From Streptomyces sclerotialus (GTDB lineage: Bacteria; Actinomycetota; Actinomycetes; Streptomycetales; Streptomycetaceae), in contig NZ_JBFOHP010000002.1 in NCBI RefSeq assembly GCF_040907265.1, positions 7,006,001 through 7,070,000 on the forward strand: DNA of 64,000 bases, in the 5' to 3' direction. The position numbers and the translations under genes are program-made. Of this stretch, positions 10,848 to 19,392 are shown one piece after another. How positions within the stretch are numbered: position 1 is the first letter of the stretch; each line of letters begins with the position of its first letter. Under the pieces are notes generated by a model, which saw only the letters and a list, made by a program, of their open reading frames with translations, searched no databases and was not told the origin of the DNA.

Positions 10848-11661
10848 GCAGCAGAGCACCGAACTGGAGCAGCCGGCGGTGGAGGCGGCAGCGGCCGCCG
10901 AGGAGCGCATTCCCACCGTCATCGCCGACGATCTGCACATCGTGTACCGGGTCTACGGCTCGGGCGCGGGCCGGGGCAGCGCCACCGCGGCACTGAACCG
11001 GATCATCCGCCGCAAGCCGTCGACCGGGGTGCGAGAGGTGCACGCGGTCAAGGGCGTGTCCTTCACCGCCTACCGGGGCGAGTCGATCGGCCTGATCGGC
11101 ACCAATGGGTCGGGCAAGTCCACCCTGCTCAAGGCGGTGGCCGGGCTGCTGCCGGCCGAGCGGGGCCATGTCTACACCCACGGCCAGCCCTCCCTGCTGG
11201 GCGTGAACGCGGCCCTGATGAACGACCTGACCGGCGAGCGCAACGTCATCCTGGGCGGGCTGGCCATGGGCATGTCCCGGGACCAGGTCCGCGAGCGCTA
11301 CCAGGACATCGTCGACTTCTCCGGGATCAACGAGAAGGGCGACTTCATCAGCCTGCCGATGCGCACCTACTCCTCGGGCATGGCGGCCCGGCTGCGGTTC
11401 TCCATCGCCGCGGCCAAGGACCACGACGTGCTGATGATCGACGAGGCGCTGGCCACCGGCGACCGGAAGTTCCAGAAGCGCTCCGAGGCCCGCATCCGCG
11501 AGCTGCGCAAGGAGGCCGGCACGGTCTTCCTGGTCAGCCACAACAACAAGTCCATCCGGGACACCTGCGACCGGGTGCTGTGGCTGGAGAAGGGCGAGCT
11601 GGTCATGGACGGCCCCACGGACGAAGTGATCAAGGCGTACGAGAAGGAAACGGGCAAGTAA
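10840..11661 (+). CDS. ABC transporter ATP-binding protein (TagH/Wzt-like)
   Basis: 273 aa. Walker A GTNGSGKST, signature SSGMAARL and Walker B VLMIDEALATGD match polysaccharide/teichoic acid exporters, where MIDE-A-L-A-TGD replaces the usual DEPT. It overlaps the permease gene by eight bases. There is no extended C-terminal carbohydrate-binding domain, so it resembles TagH-type rather than O9a Wzt-type exporters. It is the last gene of the 4615-11661 operon. Confidence 0.9.
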   Translation: MAEQQSTELEQPAVEAAAAAEERIPTVIADDLHIVYRVYGSGAGRGSATAALNRIIRRKPSTGVREVHAVKGVSFTAYRGESIGLIGTNGSGKSTLLKAVAGLLPAERGHVYTHGQPSLLGVNAALMNDLTGERNVILGGLAMGMSRDQVRERYQDIVDFSGINEKGDFISLPMRTYSSGMAARLRFSIAAAKDHDVLMIDEALATGDRKFQKRSEARIRELRKEAGTVFLVSHNNKSIRDTCDRVLWLEKGELVMDGPTDEVIKAYEKETGK

Positions 11662-11675
11662 CCCGTATCCGCAGC

Positions 11676-11709
11676 GAAGGCCTCCGCGCCTCCGGGCGCG
11701 GGGGCCTTC
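11676..11709 (+). terminator. Hairpin terminator ending the envelope-polymer operon
   Basis: GAAGGCC-T-CCGCGCC pairs with GGCGCGG-GGGCCTTC around a short loop, 14 bases after the stop codon. Confidence 0.75.
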
Positions 11710-11711
11710 CG

Positions 11712-12030
11712 TTGCTCAAGAGATGGTCAACTCTGGCCCCAGCAGGAACAGTTGGCGGCCCTGTGGAGTTGTCCGGATCGTTGCTTCGCGGTTCGGTACC
11801 CCCGCGAACCAGTGTGAGATGTACGGCGTAAGCTGTACGGGTGCCGAACGGCACATGTGGTACAAGTCGGGCAATATGATCCGACGGCGACGACGAACGC
11901 CCTGATCGGACGGGCAGCGCGCTGCGGCGTGTCCGAAATATGAAGTTTTAGCGTGGCGGTGTAGAACGGGAGACGTGACGGCAATGGCTACGGGATCTCT
12001 CCGGCTCCGGAACGCGCCGGGCAGCCTCCG
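11712..12030 (+). promoter_or_regulatory. Leader/promoter region of the hopanoid operon
   Basis: About 320 bases with only a tiny ORF. It holds a 7-bp inverted repeat TTCGCGG/CCGCGAA (11785-11808), a direct repeat of TGTACGG (11820 and 11834), and a perfect GTGCCG-AA-CGGCAC palindrome (11841-11854). Base composition is more A/T-rich than the flanks around 11860-11960. The promoter must lie here, but no confident -35/-10 pair could be assigned. Confidence 0.5.
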
Positions 12031-12034
12031 GTGA
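11975..12034 (+). CDS. Possible 19-codon leader ORF upstream of hpnC
   Basis: GTG at 11975 (or ATG 11984) opens a short frame preceded by CGGGAG and closing with TGA at 12032-12034, which overlaps the hpnC GTG start as GTGA. hpnC has no good ribosome site of its own, so translational coupling through this frame is plausible. The peptide is too short to judge by coding bias. Confidence 0.3.
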   Translation: MTAMATGSLRLRNAPGSLR

Positions 12035-12936
12035 GCCCGGAGCCTGTCGTGCCCGCGCCCGAGCGCGCCGTCCTCGACAAGGCCGCGCACGAGAACTTCC
12101 CCGTCGCGCCGTTCTTCCTGCCCCGCGCCTGGCGCGCCGACCTGATGGCCGTCTACGGCTTCGCACGCCTGGTCGACGACATCGGCGACGGCGACCTCGC
12201 TCCGGGCGGTGCGGACGCCGTACTGCTCGGCCTCGACCGGGCGCAGGCCGGGGACCGCCTCGCGATGCTCGACGCCCTGGAGGCCGACCTGCGCCGGGTC
12301 TACAGCGACCGCGCGCCCGGCCCCGGGCACCCGCTCATGCGCCGCCTCGGCCCGACCGTACGGCGCTGCCGGCTGAGCCCTGAGCCGTTCGAGCGTCTGA
12401 TCGAAGCCAATCGGCAGGACCAGCGCGTCAGCCGGTACGAGAGCTACGCGGACCTGCTGGACTACTGCGAACTGTCCGCCAATCCCGTGGGCCGGCTGGT
12501 TCTGGGCATCACGGGCACGACCACGCCCGAGCGGGTCCGCCGTTCGGACGCCATCTGCACCGCCCTCCAGATCGTCGAGCACCTTCAGGACGTCGCCGAG
12601 GACCTGCGGAGGGACCGCATCTACCTGCCGGCTGAAGACATGAAGCGCTTCGGGGTCTCCGAATCCGACCTGGCCGCTCCGAGAGGGGGCGCACAGGCGC
12701 GCGCGCTGGTCGCATTCGAGGCGGAACGCGCCTGTGACCTGCTGAATGAAGGTGCCCCGCTGGTGGGTAGCGTCCACGGCAGACTCAAGCTGCTGCTCGC
12801 CGGTTTCGTCGCCGGCGGACGCGCTGCCCTCCAGGCGGTGGCGGCCGCCGATCACGACGTCCTCCCTGGACCGCCCAAGCCCAGCAAGCTCGGTCTGCTG
12901 CGCGCGGTAGGGGCGACACTGCGAAGAGAGGGGTGA
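12031..12936 (+). CDS. hpnC: HpnC, squalene-pathway synthase (hydroxysqualene synthase)
   Basis: 301 aa, trans-isoprenyl synthase fold. HpnC converts presqualene diphosphate to hydroxysqualene. The first Asp-rich motif is LVDDIGDGD, and the second is in HLQDVAEDLRRDRIYLP. The phrase ENFPVA near residue 25 is typical of HpnC rather than HpnD. GTG 12031 is the only start after an in-frame TAG at 11962. The stop overlaps the hpnD start (GTGA), so the pair is coupled. Confidence 0.9.
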   Translation: MSPEPVVPAPERAVLDKAAHENFPVAPFFLPRAWRADLMAVYGFARLVDDIGDGDLAPGGADAVLLGLDRAQAGDRLAMLDALEADLRRVYSDRAPGPGHPLMRRLGPTVRRCRLSPEPFERLIEANRQDQRVSRYESYADLLDYCELSANPVGRLVLGITGTTTPERVRRSDAICTALQIVEHLQDVAEDLRRDRIYLPAEDMKRFGVSESDLAAPRGGAQARALVAFEAERACDLLNEGAPLVGSVHGRLKLLLAGFVAGGRAALQAVAAADHDVLPGPPKPSKLGLLRAVGATLRREG

Positions 12937-13886
12937 GTCGGACCGTGGAGGCAAGTGCACACGCGTCCGCGCCGGTGCTCGCTGCGTACCGCTACTGCGA
13001 GGCCGTTACCGGGCAGCAGGCGCGTAACTTCGCTTACGGAATCAGGCTGCTGCCCACCGAGAAGCGACAGGCGATGTCGGCGCTGTACGCGTTCTCGCGC
13101 CGGGTCGACGACATCGGTGACGGCGCGCTGGCGCCCGCCGAGAAGGAGCAGCGGCTCAAGGACACCCGTGGTGTGCTCGCGCGCATAAAGGACGGCGAGG
13201 TCGCCGAGGACGACACCGATCCGGTGGCCGTCGCGCTCGCGGACGCGGCGCACCGTTTCCCGCTGCCGCTGGACGGCCTGGACGAGCTGATCGACGGCGT
13301 CCTGATGGACGTGCACGGCGAGACGTACGACACCTGGGACGACCTCAAGGCCTACTGCCGCTGTGTCGCCGGGGCCATCGGCCGGCTCTCGCTCGGCGTG
13401 TTCGGCACCGTGCCCGGCGCGCCGGAGCCGGAACGCGCTCCGGAGTACGCCGATACGCTGGGGCTTGCGCTGCAGCTGACCAACATCCTCCGGGACGTAC
13501 GGGAGGACGCGGGCAACGGCCGTACCTACCTGCCCGCCGAGGATCTGGAGAAGTTCGGCTGCGCCGCCGGCTTCCACAGCCCCGTGCCGCCTCCGGGCGC
13601 GGACTTCACCGGACTCGTGCACTTCGAAGTACGCAGGGCCCGTGCCCTGTTCGCCGAGGGGTTCCGGCTGCTGCCCATGCTCGACCGGCGCAGCGGTGCC
13701 TGCGTCGCCGCGATGGCCGGCATCTACCACCGCCTGCTCCGCCGGATCGCCGACGACCCCGAGGCCGTGCTGCGCGGCCGGGTCTCGCTGCCCGGCCACG
13801 AGAAGGCGTTCGTCGCCGTCCGCGGCCTCTCCGGGCTGGACGCGCGGGCGATCGGCCGCCGGCAGGCCGTCAGGAGGCGCGCATGA
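12933..13886 (+). CDS. hpnD: HpnD, presqualene diphosphate synthase
   Basis: 317 aa. Condenses two farnesyl diphosphates to presqualene diphosphate, the first committed step to squalene in the HpnCDE route. RRVDDIGDG is the first aspartate motif and NILRDVREDAGNGRTYLP the second. FAYGIRLLPTEKRQAMSALYAFSR is the conserved N-terminal region of the HpnD subfamily. Its stop overlaps the ATG of the 40-codon ORF that follows. Confidence 0.92.
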   Translation: MSRTVEASAHASAPVLAAYRYCEAVTGQQARNFAYGIRLLPTEKRQAMSALYAFSRRVDDIGDGALAPAEKEQRLKDTRGVLARIKDGEVAEDDTDPVAVALADAAHRFPLPLDGLDELIDGVLMDVHGETYDTWDDLKAYCRCVAGAIGRLSLGVFGTVPGAPEPERAPEYADTLGLALQLTNILRDVREDAGNGRTYLPAEDLEKFGCAAGFHSPVPPPGADFTGLVHFEVRRARALFAEGFRLLPMLDRRSGACVAAMAGIYHRLLRRIADDPEAVLRGRVSLPGHEKAFVAVRGLSGLDARAIGRRQAVRRRA

Positions 13887-14005
13887 CGCACTCGACGAAC
13901 CGGTGCGCGCCCGTGGACGTCGGCACCGCACACGCCCTGGAACCCCGGGCAACCCTCCGGGTGACCGCTGCGTCCATGACAGCAGCAATCCGGGAGGACG
14001 CATGA
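13883..14005 (+). CDS. 40-aa protein bridging hpnD and hpnE (possibly DUF6380)
   Basis: The ATG overlaps the hpnD stop (ATGA) and the TGA overlaps the hpnE ATG (ATGA), so this frame fills the hpnD-hpnE gap exactly. The product starts MTHSTNRCAP and ends with RATLRVTAASMTAAIREDA. From memory, the RATLR..AAS.T core resembles the small DUF6380 proteins seen near streptomycete hopanoid genes; I could not verify this. The end includes the GGGAGGA that serves hpnE. Function unknown. Confidence 0.6.
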   Translation: MTHSTNRCAPVDVGTAHALEPRATLRVTAASMTAAIREDA

Positions 14006-15465
14006 CTTCCGCCGACACACGGCCGGCCTCGCACGTCACCACGGGTGCCGCCGGTGGCGGAGGCGCCGCCGCGGTCGTCGTGGGCGGCGGCCTCGCGGGC
14101 ACCACCGCCGCCCTCGCGCTCGCCGACGCCGGGCTGCGCGTCACCCTCGTCGAGGGCCGGCCGCGCCTGGGCGGCCTCGCCTTCTCCTTCCGCCGCGACT
14201 CCGCCGCCGGCGAGCTGAGCGTGGACAACGGCCAGCACGTCTACCTGCGCTGCTGCACCGCCTACCGGGACTTCCTGGAGCGGGTCGGCGGGGCGCACCT
14301 GATGCCGCTCCAGGACCGGCTGGACGTACCGGTCCTGGACGCCGACCCCGCGCGGGCCGCCGCCGGCGCGCGCCTGGGCCGGCTGCGCCGTACAGCGCTG
14401 CCCGTCCCGTTGCACCTCGCCGCGAGCCTGGCCACCTACCCGCACCTCTCGCTCGCCGAGCGGGCCTCCGTGGGCCGCGCCGCGCTCGCCCTGAAGGCCC
14501 TGGACCCCGCGGATCCCGCGCTGGACCGGACCGACTTCGGGAGCTGGCTCGCCCGGCACGGCCAGTCGCCGCGCGCCGTCGAGGCCCTGTGGGACCTGGT
14601 CGGCGTCGCCACGCTCAACGCCCGCGCCGGTGACGCCTCCGCCGGGCTCGCCGCCATGGTCTTCAAGACCGGGCTGCTCTCGGAGCCGGGCGCCGCCGAC
14701 ATCGGCTGGTCCCGCGTCCCGCTCGGCGACGTCCACGACGGCCTCGCCCGGACGGCGCTGGAGAAGGCCGGGGTGCGCGTGGAGACCCGTACCCGCGCCA
14801 CCGCCGTGACCCGTACGGACGAGAAGCGCTGGCAGGTCACCGTCGAGAACGGCCCGCACAGCCAGGAGCAGCTGACCGCCGAGACCGTCGTACTGGCCCT
14901 GCCGCAGCGCGAGACGCACGGCCTGCTGCCGCCCGGCACGCTGGACAGCCCGGACCGGCTGCTGGAGATCGGCACGGCCCCGATCCTCAACGTGCACGTG
15001 CTGTACGACCGCAAGGTGCTGCGCCGTCCGTTCTTCGCCGCGCTCGGCTCGCCGCTGCAGTGGGTCTTCGACCGTACGGACGCCTCGGGGCTGCAGGGCG
15101 GCGGACAGTACCTCGCCGTCTCGCAGTCCGCCGCGCAGGACGAGATCGACCTGCCGGTGGGCGTGCTGCGCGAGCGGTACCTCCCGGAGCTGGCGCGGGT
15201 GCTGCCCGCCGCGCGCGGTGCGAAGGTCCGCGACTTCTTCGTCACCCGCGAGCGCACCGCGACGTTCGCACCCGCACCGGGCGTCGGCCGGCTCAGGCCC
15301 GCCGCCCGCACCCAGTCCACCGGCCTGTACCTGGCCGGTGCGTGGACCGCCACCGGGTGGCCCGCGACCATGGAAAGCGCTGTTCGCAGTGGCATCAGTG
15401 CCGCACGCGAGGCACTCACCGAACTCGGCTTCCCCCAGGGATCACTGCCCCAGGAGGCGGCATGA
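14002..15465 (+). CDS. hpnE: HpnE, hydroxysqualene dehydroxylase (FAD-dependent)
   Basis: 487 aa. Reduces hydroxysqualene to squalene with FAD. The N-terminal dinucleotide-binding motif VVVGGGLAGTTAALALADAG is near residue 30, preceded by a low-complexity Ala/Gly stretch. A C-terminal LYLAGAWTATGWPATMESAV segment matches the amine-oxidase/phytoene-desaturase family FAD site. ATG 14002 follows GGGAGGAC at ideal spacing; longer in-frame upstream readings run through hpnD and are artefacts. The stop overlaps the next start (ATGA). Confidence 0.92.
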   Translation: MTSADTRPASHVTTGAAGGGGAAAVVVGGGLAGTTAALALADAGLRVTLVEGRPRLGGLAFSFRRDSAAGELSVDNGQHVYLRCCTAYRDFLERVGGAHLMPLQDRLDVPVLDADPARAAAGARLGRLRRTALPVPLHLAASLATYPHLSLAERASVGRAALALKALDPADPALDRTDFGSWLARHGQSPRAVEALWDLVGVATLNARAGDASAGLAAMVFKTGLLSEPGAADIGWSRVPLGDVHDGLARTALEKAGVRVETRTRATAVTRTDEKRWQVTVENGPHSQEQLTAETVVLALPQRETHGLLPPGTLDSPDRLLEIGTAPILNVHVLYDRKVLRRPFFAALGSPLQWVFDRTDASGLQGGGQYLAVSQSAAQDEIDLPVGVLRERYLPELARVLPAARGAKVRDFFVTRERTATFAPAPGVGRLRPAARTQSTGLYLAGAWTATGWPATMESAVRSGISAAREALTELGFPQGSLPQEAA

Positions 15466-16583
15466 CAACGAGTACGCGCGCTCGCACGAGCACGAGCACC
15501 GGAAACAGAGGAGAAACCGTGCATCCGGCTTCCCCAGTAATCGACACCGAGGGCGTCACCGCACTCCTGGAGCGCGGGCGCAGGCTCGCCACTCCGGTGC
15601 TGCGGGCCGCCGTTGACCGGCTCGCGCCGCCCATGGACACCGTAGCCGCGTACCACTTCGGCTGGATCGACGCCGCGGGCGCGCCCTCGGCGGGTGACGG
15701 CGGCAAGGCCGTACGGCCGGCCCTCGCCCTGCTCTCGGCCGAGGCCGCGGGCGCCGCGCCCGAGGTCGGCATCCCCGGTGCCGTCGCCGTGGAGCTGGTG
15801 CACAACTTCTCGCTGCTGCACGACGACCTGATGGACGGCGACGAACAGCGCCGCCACCGCGACACCGTGTGGAAGGTGCACGGCCCGGCCCAGGCCATCC
15901 TGGTCGGTGACGCGCTCTTCGCGCTCGCCAACGAAATACTGCTGGAGCTGGAGACCGTGGACGCCGGGCGCGCGACGCGCCGGCTCACCGTCGCCACCCG
16001 CAAGCTGATCGACGGCCAGGCCCAGGACATCTCCTACGAGCACCGCGACCGGGTCACCGTCGCGGAGTGCCTGGAGATGGAGGGCAACAAGACCGGGGCG
16101 CTGCTGGCCTGCGCCGTCTCCATCGGCGCGGTGCTCGGCGGCGCCGACGACCGCACCGCCGACGTCCTGGAGAAGTACGGCTACCACCTCGGCCTCGCCT
16201 TCCAGGCCGTCGACGACCTGCTCGGCATCTGGGGCGACCCCGAGGCCACCGGCAAGCAGACCTGGTCCGACCTGCGGCAGCGCAAGAAGTCGCTGCCCGT
16301 CGTCGCGGCCCTGGACGCGGGCGGCGCGGCGTCCGAGAAGCTCGCCCGCATCCTGGCCGACGACGCCAAGAAGAGCGAGACCGAGATCGCCGACTTCACG
16401 GAGGCGGAGTTCGCCTCCCGCGCAGCTCTCATCGAGGAGGCCGGTGGCCGCGAGTGGACCTCGGAGGAGGCCCGCCGCCAGCACGCCACCGCGATCGCCG
16501 CGCTCGACGAGATCGACATGCCCGAAAAGGTCCGTGCCCAGCTGACCGCCCTCGCGGACTTCGTCGTCGTACGGAAGAGATGA
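15462..16583 (+). CDS. Polyprenyl diphosphate synthase (farnesyl-type) of the hopanoid cluster
   Basis: 373 aa all-alpha isoprenyl diphosphate synthase. The first aspartate-rich motif is LLHDDLMDGD and the second DDLLGIWGD. Lys/Arg residues of the family are present (KAVRPALALLSAEAAG). It most likely makes the farnesyl diphosphate used by HpnD. Start ATG 15462 overlaps the hpnE stop and has CAGGAGGCGG upstream. The N-terminal 25 residues are Thr/Ser/Arg-rich and probably disordered. Confidence 0.9.
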   Translation: MTTSTRARTSTSTGNRGETVHPASPVIDTEGVTALLERGRRLATPVLRAAVDRLAPPMDTVAAYHFGWIDAAGAPSAGDGGKAVRPALALLSAEAAGAAPEVGIPGAVAVELVHNFSLLHDDLMDGDEQRRHRDTVWKVHGPAQAILVGDALFALANEILLELETVDAGRATRRLTVATRKLIDGQAQDISYEHRDRVTVAECLEMEGNKTGALLACAVSIGAVLGGADDRTADVLEKYGYHLGLAFQAVDDLLGIWGDPEATGKQTWSDLRQRKKSLPVVAALDAGGAASEKLARILADDAKKSETEIADFTEAEFASRAALIEEAGGREWTSEEARRQHATAIAALDEIDMPEKVRAQLTALADFVVVRKR

Positions 16584-16632
16584 TCACGATTACACCGATC
16601 TAGTTCGCAGTCGCCGGCCGGCGCCGGCCGCG

Positions 16633-16651
16633 CCCGGTACGCCATACCGGG
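16633..16651 (+). promoter_or_regulatory. Hairpin in the gap before shc
   Basis: CCCGGTA and TACCGGG flank a five-base loop, next to a GCCGGC-rich palindromic stretch (16612-16630). This 131-base gap is the largest inside the hopanoid operon. The hairpin could attenuate, process or partly terminate the transcript; no T-run follows. Confidence 0.45.
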
Positions 16652-16714
16652 AGCCCGGCACCGGCCGACGGAAGCCCCATGCATTTGTCTTTGATCACTG
16701 CAGAAGGGGAAGCC

Positions 16715-18742
16715 ATGACAGCGACGACCGACGGAAGTACCGGGGCCCTGCCGCCCCGGTCCCCTTCGGCCAGCGATGCCACCGCTGAGAACACCGGCCA
16801 GGCCCTCCAGGGCCCGCCCCCGGCGTCCGGTGACGTGACGGGCGCGGCGCGGCAGGCGACCGCCCGGGCCACCGCACACCTCCTCTCCCTCCAGGACCCC
16901 GCGGGCTGGTGGAAGGGCGACCTCGACACCAATGTGACGATGGACGCCGAGGACCTGATGCTCCGCCAGTTCCTGGGCATCAGGGACGCGAGGACCACCG
17001 AGGCCGCCGCCCGCTACATCCGCGGCGAGCAGCGGGACGACGGCACCTGGGCCACCTTCCACGGCGGGCCCGGCGAGCTGTCCACCACGATCGAGGGCTA
17101 CGTCGCGCTCCGCCTGGCGGGCGACGCGCCCGACGCGCCCCACATGGCCAAGGCGTCCGCCTGGATCCGCGACCGCGGCGGGGTCGCCGCCTCCCGCGTC
17201 TTCACCCGCATCTGGCTGGCCCTCTTCGGCTGGTGGAAGTGGGAGGACCTGCCCGACCTGCCGCCGGAGCTCATCGCCCTCCCGAAGTGGGTCCCGCTCA
17301 ACATCTACGACTTCGGCTGCTGGGCCCGGCAGACCATCGTCCCGCTGACGATCGTCTCCGCCCACCGGCCCGTACGCCCCGCGCCGTTCGCCCTCGACGA
17401 GCTGCACACCGACCCGCGGAACCCGAACCCGCCGCGGCCGCTCGCCCCCGCCACCACCTGGGACGGCCTCTTCCAGCGCCTGGACAAGGCGCTGCACCTG
17501 TACCACAAGGTCGCTCCGCGCAGGCTGCGCCGCAGCGCCATGCGTACCGCGGCCCGCTGGATCATCGAGCGGCAGGAGAACGACGGCTGCTGGGGCGGCA
17601 TCCAGCCCCCGGCGGTCTACTCGGTCATCGCCCTGCACCTGCTGGGCTACGACCTGGACCACCCCGTGCTCCGCGAGGGCCTGGCCTCCCTGGACCGCTT
17701 CGCCGTCTGGCGCGAGGACGGTCACGGTGCTCCCGTCCGCATGATCGAGGCGTGCCAGTCCCCGGTCTGGGACACCTGCCTCGCCACCATCGCGCTCGCC
17801 GACGCCGGTCTGCCCCGGGACCACCCGCAGCTCGTCAAGGCCGCCGACTGGCTGCTCGACGAGCAGATCGACCGGCCCGGCGACTGGACCGTGCGCAGGC
17901 CGACGCTCCCCTCGGGCGGCTGGGCGTTCGAGTTCGAGAACGACAACTACCCGGACATCGACGACACCGCCGAGGTCGTCCTCGCCCTGCGCCGCGTCGA
18001 GCACCCCGACCCGCAGCGCGTCGAGGACGCCGTACGCCGCGCCGTGCGCTGGAGCCTCGGCATGCAGTCGAAGAACGGCGCCTGGGCCGCCTTCGACGCC
18101 GACAACACCAGCCCCTTTCCCGACCGGCTGCCGTTCTGCGACTTCGGCGAGGTCATCGACCCGCCGTCGGCCGACGTCACCGCGCATGTCGTGGAGATGG
18201 CGGCGGACGTCGGCTCCACCCACGACCCGCGCGTCCGGCGCGGCATCGAATGGCTGCTCGCCGAGCAGGACCCGACCGGCGCGTGGTTCGGCCGCTGGGG
18301 AACGAACTACGTCTACGGCACCGGTTCCGTGCTGCCCGCGCTGACCGCGGCCGGTCTCCCGGTCTCGCACCCCGCGATCCGCCGCGCCGTCAGCTGGCTG
18401 GAGTCGGTGCAGAACGAGGACGGCGGCTGGGGCGAGGACCAGCGCTCGTACCAGGACCGGGACTGGATCGGGCGCGGCGCCTCCACCGCCTCGCAGACCG
18501 GCTGGGCGCTGATGGCACTGCTCGCGGCCGGCGAGCGGGACAGCAAGGCCGTCGAGCGGGGCGTCGCGTACCTCGCCGCCACGCAGCGCCCCGACGGCTC
18601 CTGGGACGAGCCGTACTTCACCGGCACCGGCTTCCCCTGGGACTTCTCGATCAACTACCACCTCTACCGGCAGGTCTTCCCGCTCACGGCCCTGGGCCGC
18701 TATCTGGGCGGCGGTCCGGCCGGTGCTGTGCCGGGGGCCTAG
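16715..18742 (+). CDS. shc: Squalene-hopene cyclase
   Basis: 675 aa from ATG 16715, which follows AGAAGGGGAAGCC; an in-frame ATG at 16679 would add 12 residues. The enzyme folds squalene into hopene/hopanol at the membrane. The catalytic acid motif DIDDTAE is intact, and several QW repeats of Q-x(3-5)-G-x-W type are visible (for example SLQDPAGWWKG, ERQENDGCWGG, SVQNEDGGWGE, ATQRPDGSWDE). Length is normal for prokaryotic cyclases. The stop abuts the next ATG with no gap. Confidence 0.95.
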   Translation: MTATTDGSTGALPPRSPSASDATAENTGQALQGPPPASGDVTGAARQATARATAHLLSLQDPAGWWKGDLDTNVTMDAEDLMLRQFLGIRDARTTEAAARYIRGEQRDDGTWATFHGGPGELSTTIEGYVALRLAGDAPDAPHMAKASAWIRDRGGVAASRVFTRIWLALFGWWKWEDLPDLPPELIALPKWVPLNIYDFGCWARQTIVPLTIVSAHRPVRPAPFALDELHTDPRNPNPPRPLAPATTWDGLFQRLDKALHLYHKVAPRRLRRSAMRTAARWIIERQENDGCWGGIQPPAVYSVIALHLLGYDLDHPVLREGLASLDRFAVWREDGHGAPVRMIEACQSPVWDTCLATIALADAGLPRDHPQLVKAADWLLDEQIDRPGDWTVRRPTLPSGGWAFEFENDNYPDIDDTAEVVLALRRVEHPDPQRVEDAVRRAVRWSLGMQSKNGAWAAFDADNTSPFPDRLPFCDFGEVIDPPSADVTAHVVEMAADVGSTHDPRVRRGIEWLLAEQDPTGAWFGRWGTNYVYGTGSVLPALTAAGLPVSHPAIRRAVSWLESVQNEDGGWGEDQRSYQDRDWIGRGASTASQTGWALMALLAAGERDSKAVERGVAYLAATQRPDGSWDEPYFTGTGFPWDFSINYHLYRQVFPLTALGRYLGGGPAGAVPGA

Positions 18743-19387
18743 ATGACCGCCCCGGACGGCCCGGTTCCGGGCCCGCCGCCACCGCTGCTGGTCGCCTGCG
18801 CGCTCGGCATCGAGCGCCTCGCGCTGCGCGGCGGCCCGGCCGCGACCGTGCTGCGTACGGGCATGGGCCCGCAGGCGGCGGAGCGGGCCGTCGGCGCCGC
18901 GCTCGGCGCCGGCTCGCCCACCGCTGCCTCGCCCGTCGTCGCCAGCGGCTTCTGCGCCGGCCTCGCGCCGGGCATGCGCCCCGGTGACGTGGTCGTCGCG
19001 GAAGCCACCCGTGAGCACCAGCCGGACCGCCCGGAGAGCGTCTGCCGCGACAACGCGCCGCTCCTCGCGGCCCTGAAGGAGCGCGGCCTGACCGTGCACC
19101 GGGGCCTGCTGCTCGGCAGCGACCACGTCGTACGCGGCACCGAGCGGGCCGCGCTGCACGCCGCCGGAGCGGTCGCGGTGGACATGGAGTCCGCCGCGAC
19201 CCTGGGCAGCGCGCTACGGGCCGGGCCCCGCCCCGTTGCGGCCGTCCGGGTGGTCGTGGACGCTCCAGAGCATGAACTCGTCCGTATCGGCACGATACGC
19301 GGGGGAATATCTGCCTTCCGCGTCTTGCGTGCCGTCCTTCCCGTTTTCTTTGAATGGCACCGTTCTTTGCTGCTCCCCAGGAGGTGA
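18743..19387 (+). CDS. hpnG: HpnG-like adenosylhopane nucleoside phosphorylase
   Basis: 214 aa, purine nucleoside phosphorylase/nucleosidase-like. In hopanoid pathways HpnG removes adenine from adenosylhopane to leave the ribosyl side chain. VACALGIERLAL, GFCAGLAPGMRPGDVVVA and the active-site region VAVDMESAA are recognisable. It starts directly after the shc stop. Its TGA is embedded in the AGGAGGTGA ribosome site of hpnH, so the two are coupled. Confidence 0.88.
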   Translation: MTAPDGPVPGPPPPLLVACALGIERLALRGGPAATVLRTGMGPQAAERAVGAALGAGSPTAASPVVASGFCAGLAPGMRPGDVVVAEATREHQPDRPESVCRDNAPLLAALKERGLTVHRGLLLGSDHVVRGTERAALHAAGAVAVDMESAATLGSALRAGPRPVAAVRVVVDAPEHELVRIGTIRGGISAFRVLRAVLPVFFEWHRSLLLPRR

Positions 19388-19392
19388 GCCAG

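Noticed and set aside
16181..19159. 992-codon open frame on the minus strand
   Set aside because: Lies opposite the prenyl synthase, shc and hpnG genes, which have clear catalytic motifs; open only because stop codons are rare in high-GC DNA.
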